Positions 1 through 6,594 of a DNA stretch of 32,495 nucleotides are shown here, in pieces. Location of the stretch: NCBI GenBank assembly GCA_964646225.1, contig CAZYAD010000016.1:1-32495 (forward strand), read 5' to 3'. This DNA is from UBA4644 sp964646225 (GTDB lineage Bacteria > Bacillota > Clostridia > Oscillospirales > Butyricicoccaceae). Each line of letters opens with the position of its first letter. The first letter of the stretch is position 1. Both the position numbers and the translations under genes were made by a program. The notes below the pieces were generated by a model. The model searched no databases. It saw nothing but the letters and a program-made list of their open reading frames with translations, and was not told the DNA's origin.

Positions 1-4
1 TCAA

Positions 5-54
5 CTGGCTTTCTCCTAACGAATTCACTGTCCAATATGTTTGACAAACCTACA
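5..54 (-). repeat. 50-bp terminal inverted repeat, copy A (probable IS end)
   Basis: Positions 5-54 are an exact reverse complement of 32446-32495. Read from the inside outward, both copies start with TGTAGG, contain TTGGACAG and finish with an AGGAGAAAG ribosome-binding-site-like string facing out of the window. A TG-starting end with a GGACA motif and an orfA-type RBS just inside is the layout of IS3-family (IS150 group) left ends. The element itself would lie outside the window, so the family is an inference. A contig break inside a multi-copy repeat is the simplest reason why the window stops here. Confidence 0.7.
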
Positions 55-73
55 CGGGGTGTGCCGTGGCTCC

Positions 74-108
74 GCCTCCCGGGAAGGGGAGGCATTGCCG
101 GAAGCTTG
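74..108 (+). repeat. Intergenic hairpin plus GCCGGAAGCTTG motif
   Basis: A 7-bp stem (GCCTCCC, loop 81-86, GGGAGGC at 87-93) is followed at 97-108 by GCCGGAAGCTTG. The same 12-mer occurs on the minus strand at 14198-14209 and, with one mismatch, at 18253-18264. All three lie in intergenic gaps next to hairpins. The region 1-164 otherwise holds no credible gene. Confidence 0.4.
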
Positions 109-164
109 CCCGTTTTCCGAAAGCGCGGCTGCTCGTTTTATCTCTCCCAGCCCGGCAGGGGCAA

Positions 165-191
165 CAAAAAAGGAGCGGTCTCCCGCTCCTT
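165..191 (-). terminator. Rho-independent terminator of the GNAT gene
   Basis: On the minus strand a GGAGCGG / CCGCTCC stem with a 4-nt loop is followed by six T residues, 14 bp beyond the GNAT stop codon. Confidence 0.85.
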
Positions 192-204
192 TTCCGGCTG
201 TGCC

Positions 205-855
205 TTACAGCACGACCTGCGAATGGCTCTGAATGTAAAACGCCTCCTGGCTGGGCTGCCAGCCCTTCTCCCTCGGCGGGAAGGCGGCGTCGAAGGCGGC
301 CACCGCCTGCTCATCCTCGCACACCCCGCAGACCGGGCTCTCCCGATACTGCCACTGCCGGCCCGTCAGCGCACCGGGGGTCAGCTCCTTCACCAGCAGC
401 GCGGTGGGATAAACTCCGGGAAGCAGGCAGACGCCCATTGTCTTACAGCAGCGGAAGCCCCGGGCCACATAATTGTCCGGGTCTCCGAAAATGACGATGG
501 CCGGATAATCCAGTCTCTGTGCGATCTCAAAGGAGCGCTCCAGCAACCGTTTGCCGTAGCCCTGCCGCTGAAAGGCGGGCAGGACGCTCAGCGGGCCGAA
601 GGTCAGCACCGGCAGTTCACAGCCGTTCTCGTCCACCAGTGTGGCGCGGGTGTACTGCACAGCGGCGATGATCTCCCCTTCCCGCTCCAGCACCAGATCC
701 AGCTGGGGAATAAAATCGGGGTGATGGCGCATCTCATGCACCAGATAATGCTCGCCACAGCCGGGGACATGCTTGTTCCAGAATGCCTCCCGGGTCAGTT
801 CCTCCACGCGGCGGTAGTCGGCGGGGGTCTCGTTGCGGATGATGATGGTTTCCAT
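205..855 (-). CDS. GNAT family N-acetyltransferase
   Basis: A 216-aa protein of the GCN5-related N-acetyltransferase superfamily, expected to move an acetyl group from acetyl-CoA to an amine; the substrate cannot be read from sequence. The N-terminal half holds the beta-strand core (ETIIIRNETPADY). The acetyl-CoA binding loop follows a FGPLSVLPAFQRQGYGKRL segment at about residues 95-113, matching the Q/RxxGxG/A signature. The following IVIFGDPDNYVARGF segment resembles YhbS-like acetyltransferases. The start at 855 was chosen because an AGGAGG sits 7 nt upstream. The frame stays open further upstream to 1047, but that extension includes the promoter and non-coding leader. It is transcribed alone, from a promoter at 1019-1047 to the terminator at 165-191. 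Confidence 0.85.
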   Translation of the reverse strand: METIIIRNETPADYRRVEELTREAFWNKHVPGCGEHYLVHEMRHHPDFIPQLDLVLEREGEIIAAVQYTRATLVDENGCELPVLTFGPLSVLPAFQRQGYGKRLLERSFEIAQRLDYPAIVIFGDPDNYVARGFRCCKTMGVCLLPGVYPTALLVKELTPGALTGRQWQYRESPVCGVCEDEQAVAAFDAAFPPREKGWQPSQEAFYIQSHSQVVL

Positions 856-1018
856 GGTGATTTCCTCCTGAAAATGAAAGATGTTGGTTCTTTCTCTCGG
901 GAGGCGCGGCGCTTGCGGCGACCTCCCGGTCAGGCCACAGGCTCCAAGGTGTTGTTTCGTTTCAAACAGCAGATCTCCTGTTCTTGTAAGATTCCGGCGA
1001 ACTGCCGCCGGTAAGGAC
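856..1018 (-). other. Structured 5' leader of the GNAT gene
   Basis: The predicted transcript starts near 1012 and runs about 155 nt before the start codon. It contains a CCGGCG / CGCCGG stem-loop near its 5' end and a GGGAGG...CCTCCC pairing around 897-926. No T-run follows either hairpin and no known riboswitch core was recognised. The length and structure are unusual for a single acetyltransferase gene. Confidence 0.35.
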
Positions 1019-1047
1019 AGTGTACCACCGTTTACAGAATAGTGCAA
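1019..1047 (-). promoter_or_regulatory. Sigma-A promoter for the GNAT gene
   Basis: TTGCAC (1042-1047) and TACACT (1019-1024) on the minus strand are separated by 17 bp. The -35 box abuts the hairpin at 1048-1074. Confidence 0.6.
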
Positions 1048-1074
1048 GTCCCCGGGCGCAAAACACCCGGGGAC
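1048..1074 (-). terminator. GC-rich hairpin downstream of yebC
   Basis: GTCCCCGGG and CCCGGGGAC form a 9-bp stem around a 9-nt loop. No good T-tract follows on either strand, so termination is uncertain. It lies 113 bp past the yebC stop and is the only strong hairpin in that gap. Confidence 0.4.
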
Positions 1075-1186
1075 GGTAAAAGGTTTCTTTATTCAGCATT
1101 CAGCTCTGCAATTCTGTTCCGGCCAGGCGCGGGCATGGGCGCGCCTGCGCTCCGGATGGATCGTGCGCCGTGGGGCAGGCCGCAGC

Positions 1187-1915
1187 TTACTCCTGCTCCC
1201 AGTTGTGCCAGATATCCTGGATGTCGTCGTTGTCCTCCATGACCTCCAGCATCTTTTCCATGTTCTTGATGTCGTCCTCGTTGGACAGGGCGGTGTAGGT
1301 CTGAGGGATCATCTGCACACCGGCCTCAAGGAACTCCAGCCCCTGGGCGGCCAGCGCCTCCTTGACGGCGTCGAAATCATCAGGCTCGGTATAGACCTCG
1401 AACACGCCGTCCTCCACCTGGAAGTCGGCGGCGCCGGCCTCCAGCGCCTGCATCATGACAGTCTCCTCGTCCAGCTCCTCGCCGTCGATGGCCAGGAAGC
1501 CCTTCTTGTCGAACTGCCAGGACACGCAGCCCGAAGCGCCCATGCCCTTGCCGTACTTGTCCAGATAATGCCGGACCTCGGCTACAGTGCGGTTCTTGTT
1601 GTCGGTGAGGCAGTCCACCAGCACGGCCACGCCGCCGGGGCCGTAGCCCTCGTAGGACACGTGCTCATAATTCTCGGCAGCGGCACCGGATTTGTACTTG
1701 TCCAGCGTGCGCTTGATGTTGTCGTTGGGGACATTTTCGCTCTTTGCGCGGGAGATGACCGCAGCCAGCTTGGAGTTGGAGTTGGGATCGGCAGAGCCGC
1801 CCTCCTTGATGGCGATGGCCATCTCACGGGCGTACTTGGTGAAGATCTTTGCCTTTTTGGCGTCGGCAGCGCCCTTGGTCTTTTGAATGTTATGCCATTT
1901 GGAATGTCCGGACAT
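1187..1915 (-). CDS. yebC: YebC/PmpR (TACO1) family protein
   Basis: A 242-aa full-length member of the YebC/TACO1 family. It opens with the family hallmark MSGHSKWHNIQKTKGAADAK and carries the three-domain fold: a helical N-terminal domain and two alpha/beta domains, with YEGYGPGGVAVLVDCLTDN at about residues 88-106. The family was first described as a DNA-binding regulator (PmpR) and is now also linked to relief of ribosome stalling at proline-rich stretches, as for mitochondrial TACO1. The start at 1915 has GGAGG 9-10 nt upstream and a clear sigma-A promoter at 1976-2004. It is transcribed as a single gene. The C-terminus is acidic (EDNDDIQDIWHNWEQE), as is common in Firmicutes versions. 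Confidence 0.95.
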   Translation of the reverse strand: MSGHSKWHNIQKTKGAADAKKAKIFTKYAREMAIAIKEGGSADPNSNSKLAAVISRAKSENVPNDNIKRTLDKYKSGAAAENYEHVSYEGYGPGGVAVLVDCLTDNKNRTVAEVRHYLDKYGKGMGASGCVSWQFDKKGFLAIDGEELDEETVMMQALEAGAADFQVEDGVFEVYTEPDDFDAVKEALAAQGLEFLEAGVQMIPQTYTALSNEDDIKNMEKMLEVMEDNDDIQDIWHNWEQE

Positions 1916-1975
1916 GGGTAGGTTCCTCCGTTTATGATAAAATATTAAAAAATACTCATAGCATTCGTATTTTCC

Positions 1976-2004
1976 ATTTTAGCACAAGCTTTTGTCCGTG
2001 ACAA
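1976..2004 (-). promoter_or_regulatory. Sigma-A promoter for yebC
   Basis: TTGTCA (1999-2004) and TAAAAT (1976-1981) on the minus strand have a 17-bp spacer. The leader is about 55 nt and AT-rich. Confidence 0.7.
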
Positions 2005-2088
2005 CCCCCTTTTCCCGGGAAATGTGGGAATAACAGCGGCAAAATCGTCTCAAACTAACGGCACAGACCCACAGGAGGTGAAGAGGTC

Positions 2089-2178
2089 ATGGAAAAGAAA
2101 TGCGGACAGAGCTGTGAGGACAAGCGGGAGAAAAAGGAGCAGCGCAAAAAGCACGACCATCCCGAGGAAAAGCTGTAA
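2089..2178 (+). CDS. 29-aa lysine/glutamate-rich small protein
   Basis: A 29-codon ORF starting at ATG 2089, with a near-perfect AGGAGGTG (2073-2080) ending 8 nt upstream, which is much better than chance. The peptide starts MEKKCGQSCEDKREKKEQRK and is highly charged, with two Cys residues in its first nine positions (CGQSC) and a His-rich tail (KKHDHPEEKL). The C-x3-C and H-x-H pattern could bind metal, but that is speculation. No clear promoter was found between the divergent yebC promoter and the RBS. It converges on the small-membrane-protein operon and ends 13 bp before its terminator. I do not recognise the family. Confidence 0.5.
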   Translation: MEKKCGQSCEDKREKKEQRKKHDHPEEKL

Positions 2179-2191
2179 CGGCGGCGAATAT

Positions 2192-2223
2192 GCAAAAAGC
2201 GGCGGGGCTTTGCCCCGCCGCTT
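2192..2223 (-). terminator. Terminator of the small-membrane-protein operon
   Basis: AAGCGGCGGGGC / GCCCCGCCGCTT forms a 12-bp stem with a 3-nt loop. On the minus strand it is followed by a T run (TTTTTGCAT). It begins about 10 bp past the stop of the 59-aa gene. It could also stop plus-strand transcription of the 29-aa ORF, although no T-tract is present in that direction. Confidence 0.75.
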
Positions 2224-2233
2224 GAGCCTATAC

Positions 2234-2413
2234 TCAAGTTTTCCCTACCGTCACACGCAAGAGCCTATTCAGCAGCATTACAGTCATCGGGATCGCCAGC
2301 GCCGCCCGCAGCAACATCGCCCAATAAATGCCGAAGCCCTGCCGCAGCAGTTGGAGCAGGAGGACGGCGGCTGCAAGGAAAAAGACGGTCTCCTTTTTAC
2401 AAGAGTGTTTCAT
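2234..2413 (-). CDS. 59-aa small membrane protein
   Basis: A 59-aa ORF (ATG 2411-2413, TGA 2234-2236) starting MKHSCKKETVFFLAAAVLLL. It has two hydrophobic stretches, at about residues 10-23 and 32-48, joined by a short loop (RQGFGIYW), and a basic C-terminus (NRLLRVTVGKT), so it is probably a helical hairpin membrane protein. It starts 8 bp after the stop of the preceding 60-aa gene and has no strong Shine-Dalgarno, so translation would depend on coupling. It is the last gene before the terminator at 2192-2223. No family recognised. Confidence 0.5.
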   Translation of the reverse strand: MKHSCKKETVFFLAAAVLLLQLLRQGFGIYWAMLLRAALAIPMTVMLLNRLLRVTVGKT

Positions 2414-2421
2414 AAGGCGCT

Positions 2422-2604
2422 TTATGAAGCTGCATCAAGCGTTGTTGTATACAACAGCTCAGAATCCGTGATTTCCCATGTGTAATATCCATTATCCTGT
2501 GGACTGACAAGCTCGTTCCTAACAGCAGCAATAGATGAAACTGGAAGTATCGTCATAAACAACAGACTTAACCATACTGCCGCAGTAGCGCAACGCTTTT
2601 CCAT
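2422..2604 (-). CDS. 60-aa putative exported peptide
   Basis: A 60-aa protein with a typical signal peptide: MEKR, a hydrophobic core AAVWLSLLFMTILPV, then a polar SSIAA segment consistent with cleavage near residues 25-27. That leaves a mature peptide of about 33 residues (VRNELVSPQDNGYYTWEI...). The start at 2604 is backed by a strong AAAGGAGG about 6 nt upstream, which lies inside the end of the preceding gene; the two coding regions overlap by 37 bp in different frames. There is no Cys lipobox. Function unknown. The position between membrane proteins suggests a secreted partner or sensor part, which is inference only. Confidence 0.6.
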   Translation of the reverse strand: MEKRCATAAVWLSLLFMTILPVSSIAAVRNELVSPQDNGYYTWEITDSELLYTTTLDAAS

Positions 2605-2858
2605 TTTTTATCCTCCTTTTGATTTTCCAATTCTTCCTTTCGTTCCGCGTCGGCCACCGTTTCGTCAGCTTCGGTGCCCGCTCTGGCAGCACAAACAACG
2701 GCGACCGTCAGGGAGATCAGCATACTGATGCCCACAGGCGTGTCGTAAACACATTCCCACAGTGTGAGATTTTTATTGGCCTCTACCACGGCCAAAAGAC
2801 AAACCTGAATGGAGAAAACCAATATCGCCGGTAAAGACAGCTTTTTGTAATCATTCAT
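2568..2858 (-). CDS. 96-aa two-helix membrane protein
   Basis: A 96-aa protein starting at ATG 2856-2858, with AAGGAGG about 10 nt upstream. Residues about 7-27 (LSLPAILVFSIQVCLLAVVEA) and 38-58 (DTPVGISMLISLTVAVVCAA) are membrane spans. The remaining 40 residues are highly charged (ERKEELENQKEDKKWK) and probably cytoplasmic. It overlaps the stop of the upstream gene by 8 bp and the start of the downstream exported peptide by 37 bp, indicating translational coupling. No family recognised. Confidence 0.65.
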   Translation of the reverse strand: MNDYKKLSLPAILVFSIQVCLLAVVEANKNLTLWECVYDTPVGISMLISLTVAVVCAARAGTEADETVADAERKEELENQKEDKKWKSVALLRQYG

Positions 2859-3366
2859 CGGCTGTTTTCCTCCTTCCTGGAAACAGAGCTTCAAACATAT
2901 CTTCCAAATCTGCATCGGAATGGTGAACGACCCGATATCTCCGATGGACAGGGTCTATATCATCGTAGAGATAGTCAAAAGTCAGCTGCCCGTGAAACAC
3001 AATGGAACCTCTTACTGCTTCGCCTATTACCACTTCGCCCGTTTCCCCGCTCCTCAGTTCGCGGAGTCCGTAAAAATAAGCAGCATAGCGTAAATCTGTC
3101 CTCGTAAAAAATGTATTTCGGCTGATATCCCGTAACCGCAGCGACGAGATACCACAGCAAAGCTGCACCGCCTCCGCCGGTGTCAACTCCACCGATGCAA
3201 GTATGTTTTCAGTATACCCATCGTCCAAGATCTTTTCAACGACGATCCTTGTGAAGCCTTCCGGGCGCAGATAGGAAAGCAGCCGTTCCCCATGTATGGG
3301 ACGAAGCCAGACCACAACAAGCAGAAGGGCCAAAAGGAAAGCAATCAATTTCTTGTTTCGCGCCAT
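2851..3366 (-). CDS. Membrane-anchored or exported protein of unknown function
   Basis: A 171-aa protein from ATG 3366, with a basic start (MARNKK) and one hydrophobic segment (LIAFLLALLLVVVWL, residues 7-21), so it is a signal-anchored or secreted protein. The soluble part (about residues 27-171) is mixed alpha/beta, with EGFTRIVVEKILDDGYTENI, a TRTDLRYAAYFYGLREL stretch and a final VHHSDADLEDMFEALF helix. It has no lipobox. A TTG start at 3411 would add 15 residues; neither start has a good Shine-Dalgarno, so the start is unsettled. It is the first gene of the four-gene operon driven from 3495-3523. I do not recognise the domain. Confidence 0.65.
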   Translation of the reverse strand: MARNKKLIAFLLALLLVVVWLRPIHGERLLSYLRPEGFTRIVVEKILDDGYTENILASVELTPAEAVQLCCGISSLRLRDISRNTFFTRTDLRYAAYFYGLRELRSGETGEVVIGEAVRGSIVFHGQLTFDYLYDDIDPVHRRYRVVHHSDADLEDMFEALFPGRRKTADE

Positions 3367-3494
3367 CAAACAAGCAACCGCCCTTTTCTGCCGAATCTGT
3401 TTTTCAGGCAATGTCTACGCTTCTTTCCGGCCCACGGGACTCACATCCTTCCTGATTTTTCCGGGTCGGCGGAGGGCGTTCCTTTCTTATGAAT

Positions 3495-3523
3495 AGGATA
3501 CCATATTGTTAAATTAATCACAA
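3495..3523 (-). promoter_or_regulatory. Sigma-A promoter of the small-membrane-protein operon
   Basis: TTGTGA (3518-3523) and TATCCT (3495-3500) on the minus strand have a 17-bp spacer in an AT-rich context. The predicted leader to ATG 3366 is about 120 nt. The gap 3412-3640 holds this promoter and no gene. Confidence 0.65.
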
Positions 3524-3640
3524 TTAGCGATTTCCATAAAGTTTTCAGCAAGCTTTTGTGCATAACGGGGAAATGGAAGCTTTTGCTTGCGTTCCCAGTC
3601 AATTTGTGGTATTTTGAATTTGTTAGGCTTACAACAATAT

Positions 3641-3669
3641 AAAAAGCACCCGTCACTGGACGGGTGCTT
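3641..3669 (-). terminator. Terminator of the aldolase-to-arsC operon
   Basis: AAGCACCCGTC / GACGGGTGCTT forms an 11-bp stem with a 4-nt loop. On the minus strand it is followed by TTTTTAT, only 6 bp after the ArsC-like stop codon. A weaker T-rich stretch lies on the plus side. Confidence 0.9.
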
Positions 3670-3674
3670 TCTTT

Positions 3675-4010
3675 TCATTCCCATGTCGCCCACACTTCGG
3701 GGCAATAGCCCACGGTGGCCTGCTTGCCGTTTCGAACGATGGGCGTCCGCAGCAGGGTGGGCTCCTCCAGCAGGCGCTCGACCTTCTGGCTGTCCTGCGC
3801 CAGCCATTTCAGAGTGGCGGCATCCTTTGCCCCGGGGTCGATGAGGGCGTCCACGCCGCCCACCGCCCGGCAGACGCTTTCCAGCTCCCGGGGGCTCAGG
3901 CCGGTTTTGGGCAGGTCGATCTGCTGAAACCGCACCCGCCGCTCCTGAAACCAGCGCTGGGCCTTTTTGGTGTCAAAGCACTTGCTTTTGCCATAGATCT
4001 GGATGTTCAT
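3675..4010 (-). CDS. ArsC/Spx family thioredoxin-fold protein
   Basis: A 111-aa protein of the ArsC/Spx/YffB family (thioredoxin fold with a helical insert). The redox Cys is Cys11 in IYGKSKCFDTKKAQRWF, with no second Cys three residues later, so it is not a CxxC Spx. The C-terminal half keeps the family LLRTPIVRNGKQATVGY block at about residues 86-102. Members include glutaredoxin-coupled arsenate reductases and uncharacterised reductases; there is no ars gene nearby, so arsenate reduction is not supported by context. It starts 3 bp after the yitT stop, and a GTGAGG within the yitT tail serves as RBS. Last gene of the operon. Confidence 0.85.
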   Translation of the reverse strand: MNIQIYGKSKCFDTKKAQRWFQERRVRFQQIDLPKTGLSPRELESVCRAVGGVDALIDPGAKDAATLKWLAQDSQKVERLLEEPTLLRTPIVRNGKQATVGYCPEVWATWE

Positions 4011-4013
4011 GCC

Positions 4014-4874
4014 TCACTGCTCCAATCGCTTGAAATTGCGGCCAAAGACCTCGTTGATATTGGAGATCATCATGAAGGCGTTTTCGTCCTCCTGCAAAAT
4101 CAGCCGCTTGAGTGTACCGGTCTCGTGCCGACGCACGGCGCACAGCAGCACGGTGCGGTGGTCGCCGGTGTACATGCCGGTGGCGTCCATGCCGGTGCAG
4201 CCCCGGTGCAGCTCCTGCATGATGGCATCGGCTACCTCCCGGGGGCGGGAGGTGATGATCATGGCATTCTTCTGCACATCCATGCCATAGACCATCTTGT
4301 CGGTGATCTGGCTGGACACATAGCTGGTGATCATGGCATACAGCGCACCGTCCAGATTGCCATAGATCAGCGCCGAGCACACGATGATCACGCTGTTGAT
4401 GGTCAGACTGGTGGTGCCCAAAGGGATATCCTTCATCTTGTTCATCCACTTGGCCACGATGTCCACGCCGCCGGTGGTGCCCCCCGCACGGAAGATCAGC
4501 CCGTAGCCCGCGCCCATCACCACGCCGCCGTACAGCGCCGCAATGAGCATCTCCCCCTCAAAGGAGGGAAACACTCCGGTGAGTGCATCGGCAAACAGCG
4601 AGGAGGCCACGATGGCAAAGGCCGTCTTGGGGAAGAACTTCCGCCCCAGCGTCCGCCAGCCCAGAAACATCAGGGGGATGTTCAGCACGATGGTCACCGC
4701 ACCGATGGGCAGCTGCCACAGGTAGTTGGCCACCAGCGCCATGCCGGAGACGCCGCCCATGGGGATATGCAGCGAACGGATAAAATACAGCTGGCCGGAG
4801 GAATACATCAGCGCGCCCAGCACGATGAGGGCAAAGCTCAGCAGCTCGTCCTTGTGAACAGAATGCTTTTTCAT
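4014..4874 (-). CDS. YitT family membrane protein (DUF161 + DUF2179)
   Basis: A 286-aa YitT-family protein. The N-terminal two thirds has about five or six transmembrane helices with the conserved GGVSGMALV (residues about 39-47) and FRAGGTTGGVDIVAKW (about 128-143) motifs of DUF161. The C-terminal about 80 residues form the soluble DUF2179 domain (ITSRPREVADAIMQEL, GCTGMDATGMYTG). The transported substrate is unknown for the family. ATG overlaps the HAD stop codon by 4 bp (ATGA), and AAAGGA lies just upstream. Length and domain order are normal. Confidence 0.92.
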   Translation of the reverse strand: MKKHSVHKDELLSFALIVLGALMYSSGQLYFIRSLHIPMGGVSGMALVANYLWQLPIGAVTIVLNIPLMFLGWRTLGRKFFPKTAFAIVASSLFADALTGVFPSFEGEMLIAALYGGVVMGAGYGLIFRAGGTTGGVDIVAKWMNKMKDIPLGTTSLTINSVIIVCSALIYGNLDGALYAMITSYVSSQITDKMVYGMDVQKNAMIITSRPREVADAIMQELHRGCTGMDATGMYTGDHRTVLLCAVRRHETGTLKRLILQEDENAFMMISNINEVFGRNFKRLEQ

Positions 4875-5680
4875 AGGGTTCCTTTCTCCATTTGACGGAT
4901 CAGCCAGGCGATGGCGTGGTCGCGATAGCCCGGCAGGATATGCTTTGCGGCGGACAGGATCGGTCCGCAGGCGTCAGCCGGGGCGCAGCTGTGGGCGGCG
5001 TTTGCCAGCAGTTGGATGTCGTTGGGGCCATCTCCCACCGCCCAGACCTGCTCTGCCTCCACCCCCAGCCGCTGCCGCAGGGCGGTCAGCGCCGTGCCCT
5101 TGCTTGCATCGGGATGCATGACCTCCAGCATATGCGGGGAGGAATATTGCAGGAAGAACCCGCCGGGAAAGGCCGTCCGGATATACCGCTCCACCGGGGG
5201 CAGCGCCTCCGCCTCCCCCGTCAGCACCAGACTGAGCCAGGGCTGGGGGATTTCCCCCGCCGGGCAGGGGTTCCATGGCATTTTCACATTTTCAAAATGC
5301 CGCCGGGTGCGGGGGCTGTCCTGCGCCACATAGGGCAGGTGGCCGGCATAGACCTCGATGCCCAGCCCGGGGAAGCGTGCCTCCAGCGCCCGGCACAGGC
5401 GCAGACCGCTCTCCCCCACCGCAAAGTCCAGCACATCCCGTCCCTGCGCAAAATCATAGATCACCGAGCCGTTGTACAGAATGGCCGGGGCATTGAGCTC
5501 CAGCTGGGGGAAGAAATGCTCCATTCCCGCCTTGCTGCGGCCGGTTGCGATGGTAAACAGGCCGCCGTTGTCCATAAAATACCGGACGGCAGCCCGGTTT
5601 TCCGCCGAAATATGATGATCGTCATACAGATAGGTGCCGTCCAGATCGGTGACGATCAGTTTTCCCGCAAAGGGCTTCAT
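4871..5680 (-). CDS. Cof-type HAD-IIB family hydrolase
   Basis: A 269-aa haloacid-dehalogenase phosphatase. Motif I is DLDGT at residues 12-16, with Asp12 the nucleophile and Asp14 the acid/base. Motif II is TIATGRS (43-49), motif III Lys194 and motif IV GDGPND (216-221). The large insert between motifs II and III is the type IIB cap that sets substrate choice, usually sugar phosphates or FMN/PLP-like compounds; the substrate here is unknown. Its start overlaps the rluA-type gene stop by 4 bp and its end overlaps yitT by 4 bp, so translation is tightly coupled. GGAGAG is the likely RBS. Confidence 0.92.
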   Translation of the reverse strand: MKPFAGKLIVTDLDGTYLYDDHHISAENRAAVRYFMDNGGLFTIATGRSKAGMEHFFPQLELNAPAILYNGSVIYDFAQGRDVLDFAVGESGLRLCRALEARFPGLGIEVYAGHLPYVAQDSPRTRRHFENVKMPWNPCPAGEIPQPWLSLVLTGEAEALPPVERYIRTAFPGGFFLQYSSPHMLEVMHPDASKGTALTALRQRLGVEAEQVWAVGDGPNDIQLLANAAHSCAPADACGPILSAAKHILPGYRDHAIAWLIRQMEKGTL

Positions 5681-6594
5681 GACAGTCTCTCCAGTCTATC
5701 CAGAAATGCCCGGAAATATGCCGGCAGAGGACAGGTCACCACCCGGGGCAGGCCGTCTGCCGGGTGGAGGAAGGTCAGCTCCCGGGCGTGGAGGCACTGG
5801 CCCTCCAGCCGGTCGTCCTGCCTCCCCGGGCCATAGACCCGATCTCCCGCGATGGGGTGTCCCAGGCTGGCCATATGCACCCGGATCTGGTGGGTACGGC
5901 CGGTCTCCAGCCGGCAGCGGATATGGGTGTAGCCGGGGTAACGGGCAATCACCTCGTAGTGGGTGACCGCCCGGCGGCCATCCGGCACCACCGCCATTTT
6001 CTTGCGATCCTTCGGGCTGCGGCCCAGCGGGGCGTCCACCGTGCCCTGCTCCTCCCGCAGGCTGCCGATGACCACCGCCTCATAGGTGCGGGCCAGGGTG
6101 TGATCCTTCAGCTGTGCCGAAAGATACAGGTGAGCCCGGTCATTTTTCGCAACGATCAGCAGGCCGGAGGTATCCTTGTCGATGCGGTGGACGATTCCCG
6201 GGCGAAAGGCTCCGCCGATGCCCGAGAGACTGCCGCCGCAGTGATACAGCACGGCATTGACCACCGTGCCGTCGGGATTTCCCGGCGCGGGATGGACCAC
6301 CATGCCCTTGGGCTTGTCGATCACCAGCAGATCGTCATCCTCGTACACGATGTCCAGCGGGATATCCTGGGGCTGGGCGCTGATGGGCTCCGGATCGGGC
6401 AGTTCCACCTGAAAGCACTCATCCCCCGTCAGGCGGTAGTTTTTTTTCAGGGAACGCCCCTCCAGCTGCACCCAGCCCTCCTCCGCCAACCGCTGCGCCG
6501 CCGAGCGGGTCAGCTCCTCCAGCTCGTCGGCCAGAAACTGATCCAGCCGCCGTCCCCGATCCTCAGGCGCGGCGTTCAGCGTCAGAATCTCCAT
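5677..6594 (-). CDS. RluA/RluD family pseudouridine synthase
   Basis: A 305-aa rRNA/tRNA pseudouridine synthase. An S4 RNA-binding domain spans about residues 15-65 (RLDQFLADELEELTRSAAQR). The catalytic domain carries the RluA signature HRIDKDTSG at 136-144, with Asp139 as the nucleophile, followed by LETGRTHQIRVH at about 230-241. These enzymes isomerise specific uridines in 23S rRNA; which one cannot be told here. It overlaps the end of lspA by 32 bp, and AAGGAGG lies 9 nt before ATG 6594. The lspA-rluA order is widespread in Firmicutes. Confidence 0.95.
   Translation of the reverse strand: MEILTLNAAPEDRGRRLDQFLADELEELTRSAAQRLAEEGWVQLEGRSLKKNYRLTGDECFQVELPDPEPISAQPQDIPLDIVYEDDDLLVIDKPKGMVVHPAPGNPDGTVVNAVLYHCGGSLSGIGGAFRPGIVHRIDKDTSGLLIVAKNDRAHLYLSAQLKDHTLARTYEAVVIGSLREEQGTVDAPLGRSPKDRKKMAVVPDGRRAVTHYEVIARYPGYTHIRCRLETGRTHQIRVHMASLGHPIAGDRVYGPGRQDDRLEGQCLHARELTFLHPADGLPRVVTCPLPAYFRAFLDRLERLS

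Noticed and set aside
37..1014. ORFs starting MFDKPT at both window ends
   Set aside because: They begin in the 50-bp terminal repeat and run antisense to a real gene or through hairpin DNA, so they are by-products of the repeat.
205..1047. Longer 280-aa version of the GNAT protein
   Set aside because: The extra N-terminal 64 residues are encoded by promoter and leader sequence, and the AGGAGG is at the shorter start (855).
3367..3490. Possible riboswitch in the leader of the small-membrane-protein operon
   Set aside because: The leader is about 120 nt and has short GGAAAAATC- and GGGCCGG-like pieces reminiscent of cobalamin elements, but the conserved core motifs and a terminator or sequestering stem are missing.
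3675..4010. Arsenate resistance role for the ArsC-like protein
   Set aside because: Only one Cys at the active-site position and no arsR, arsB or acr3 nearby; the family includes many non-arsenate members.
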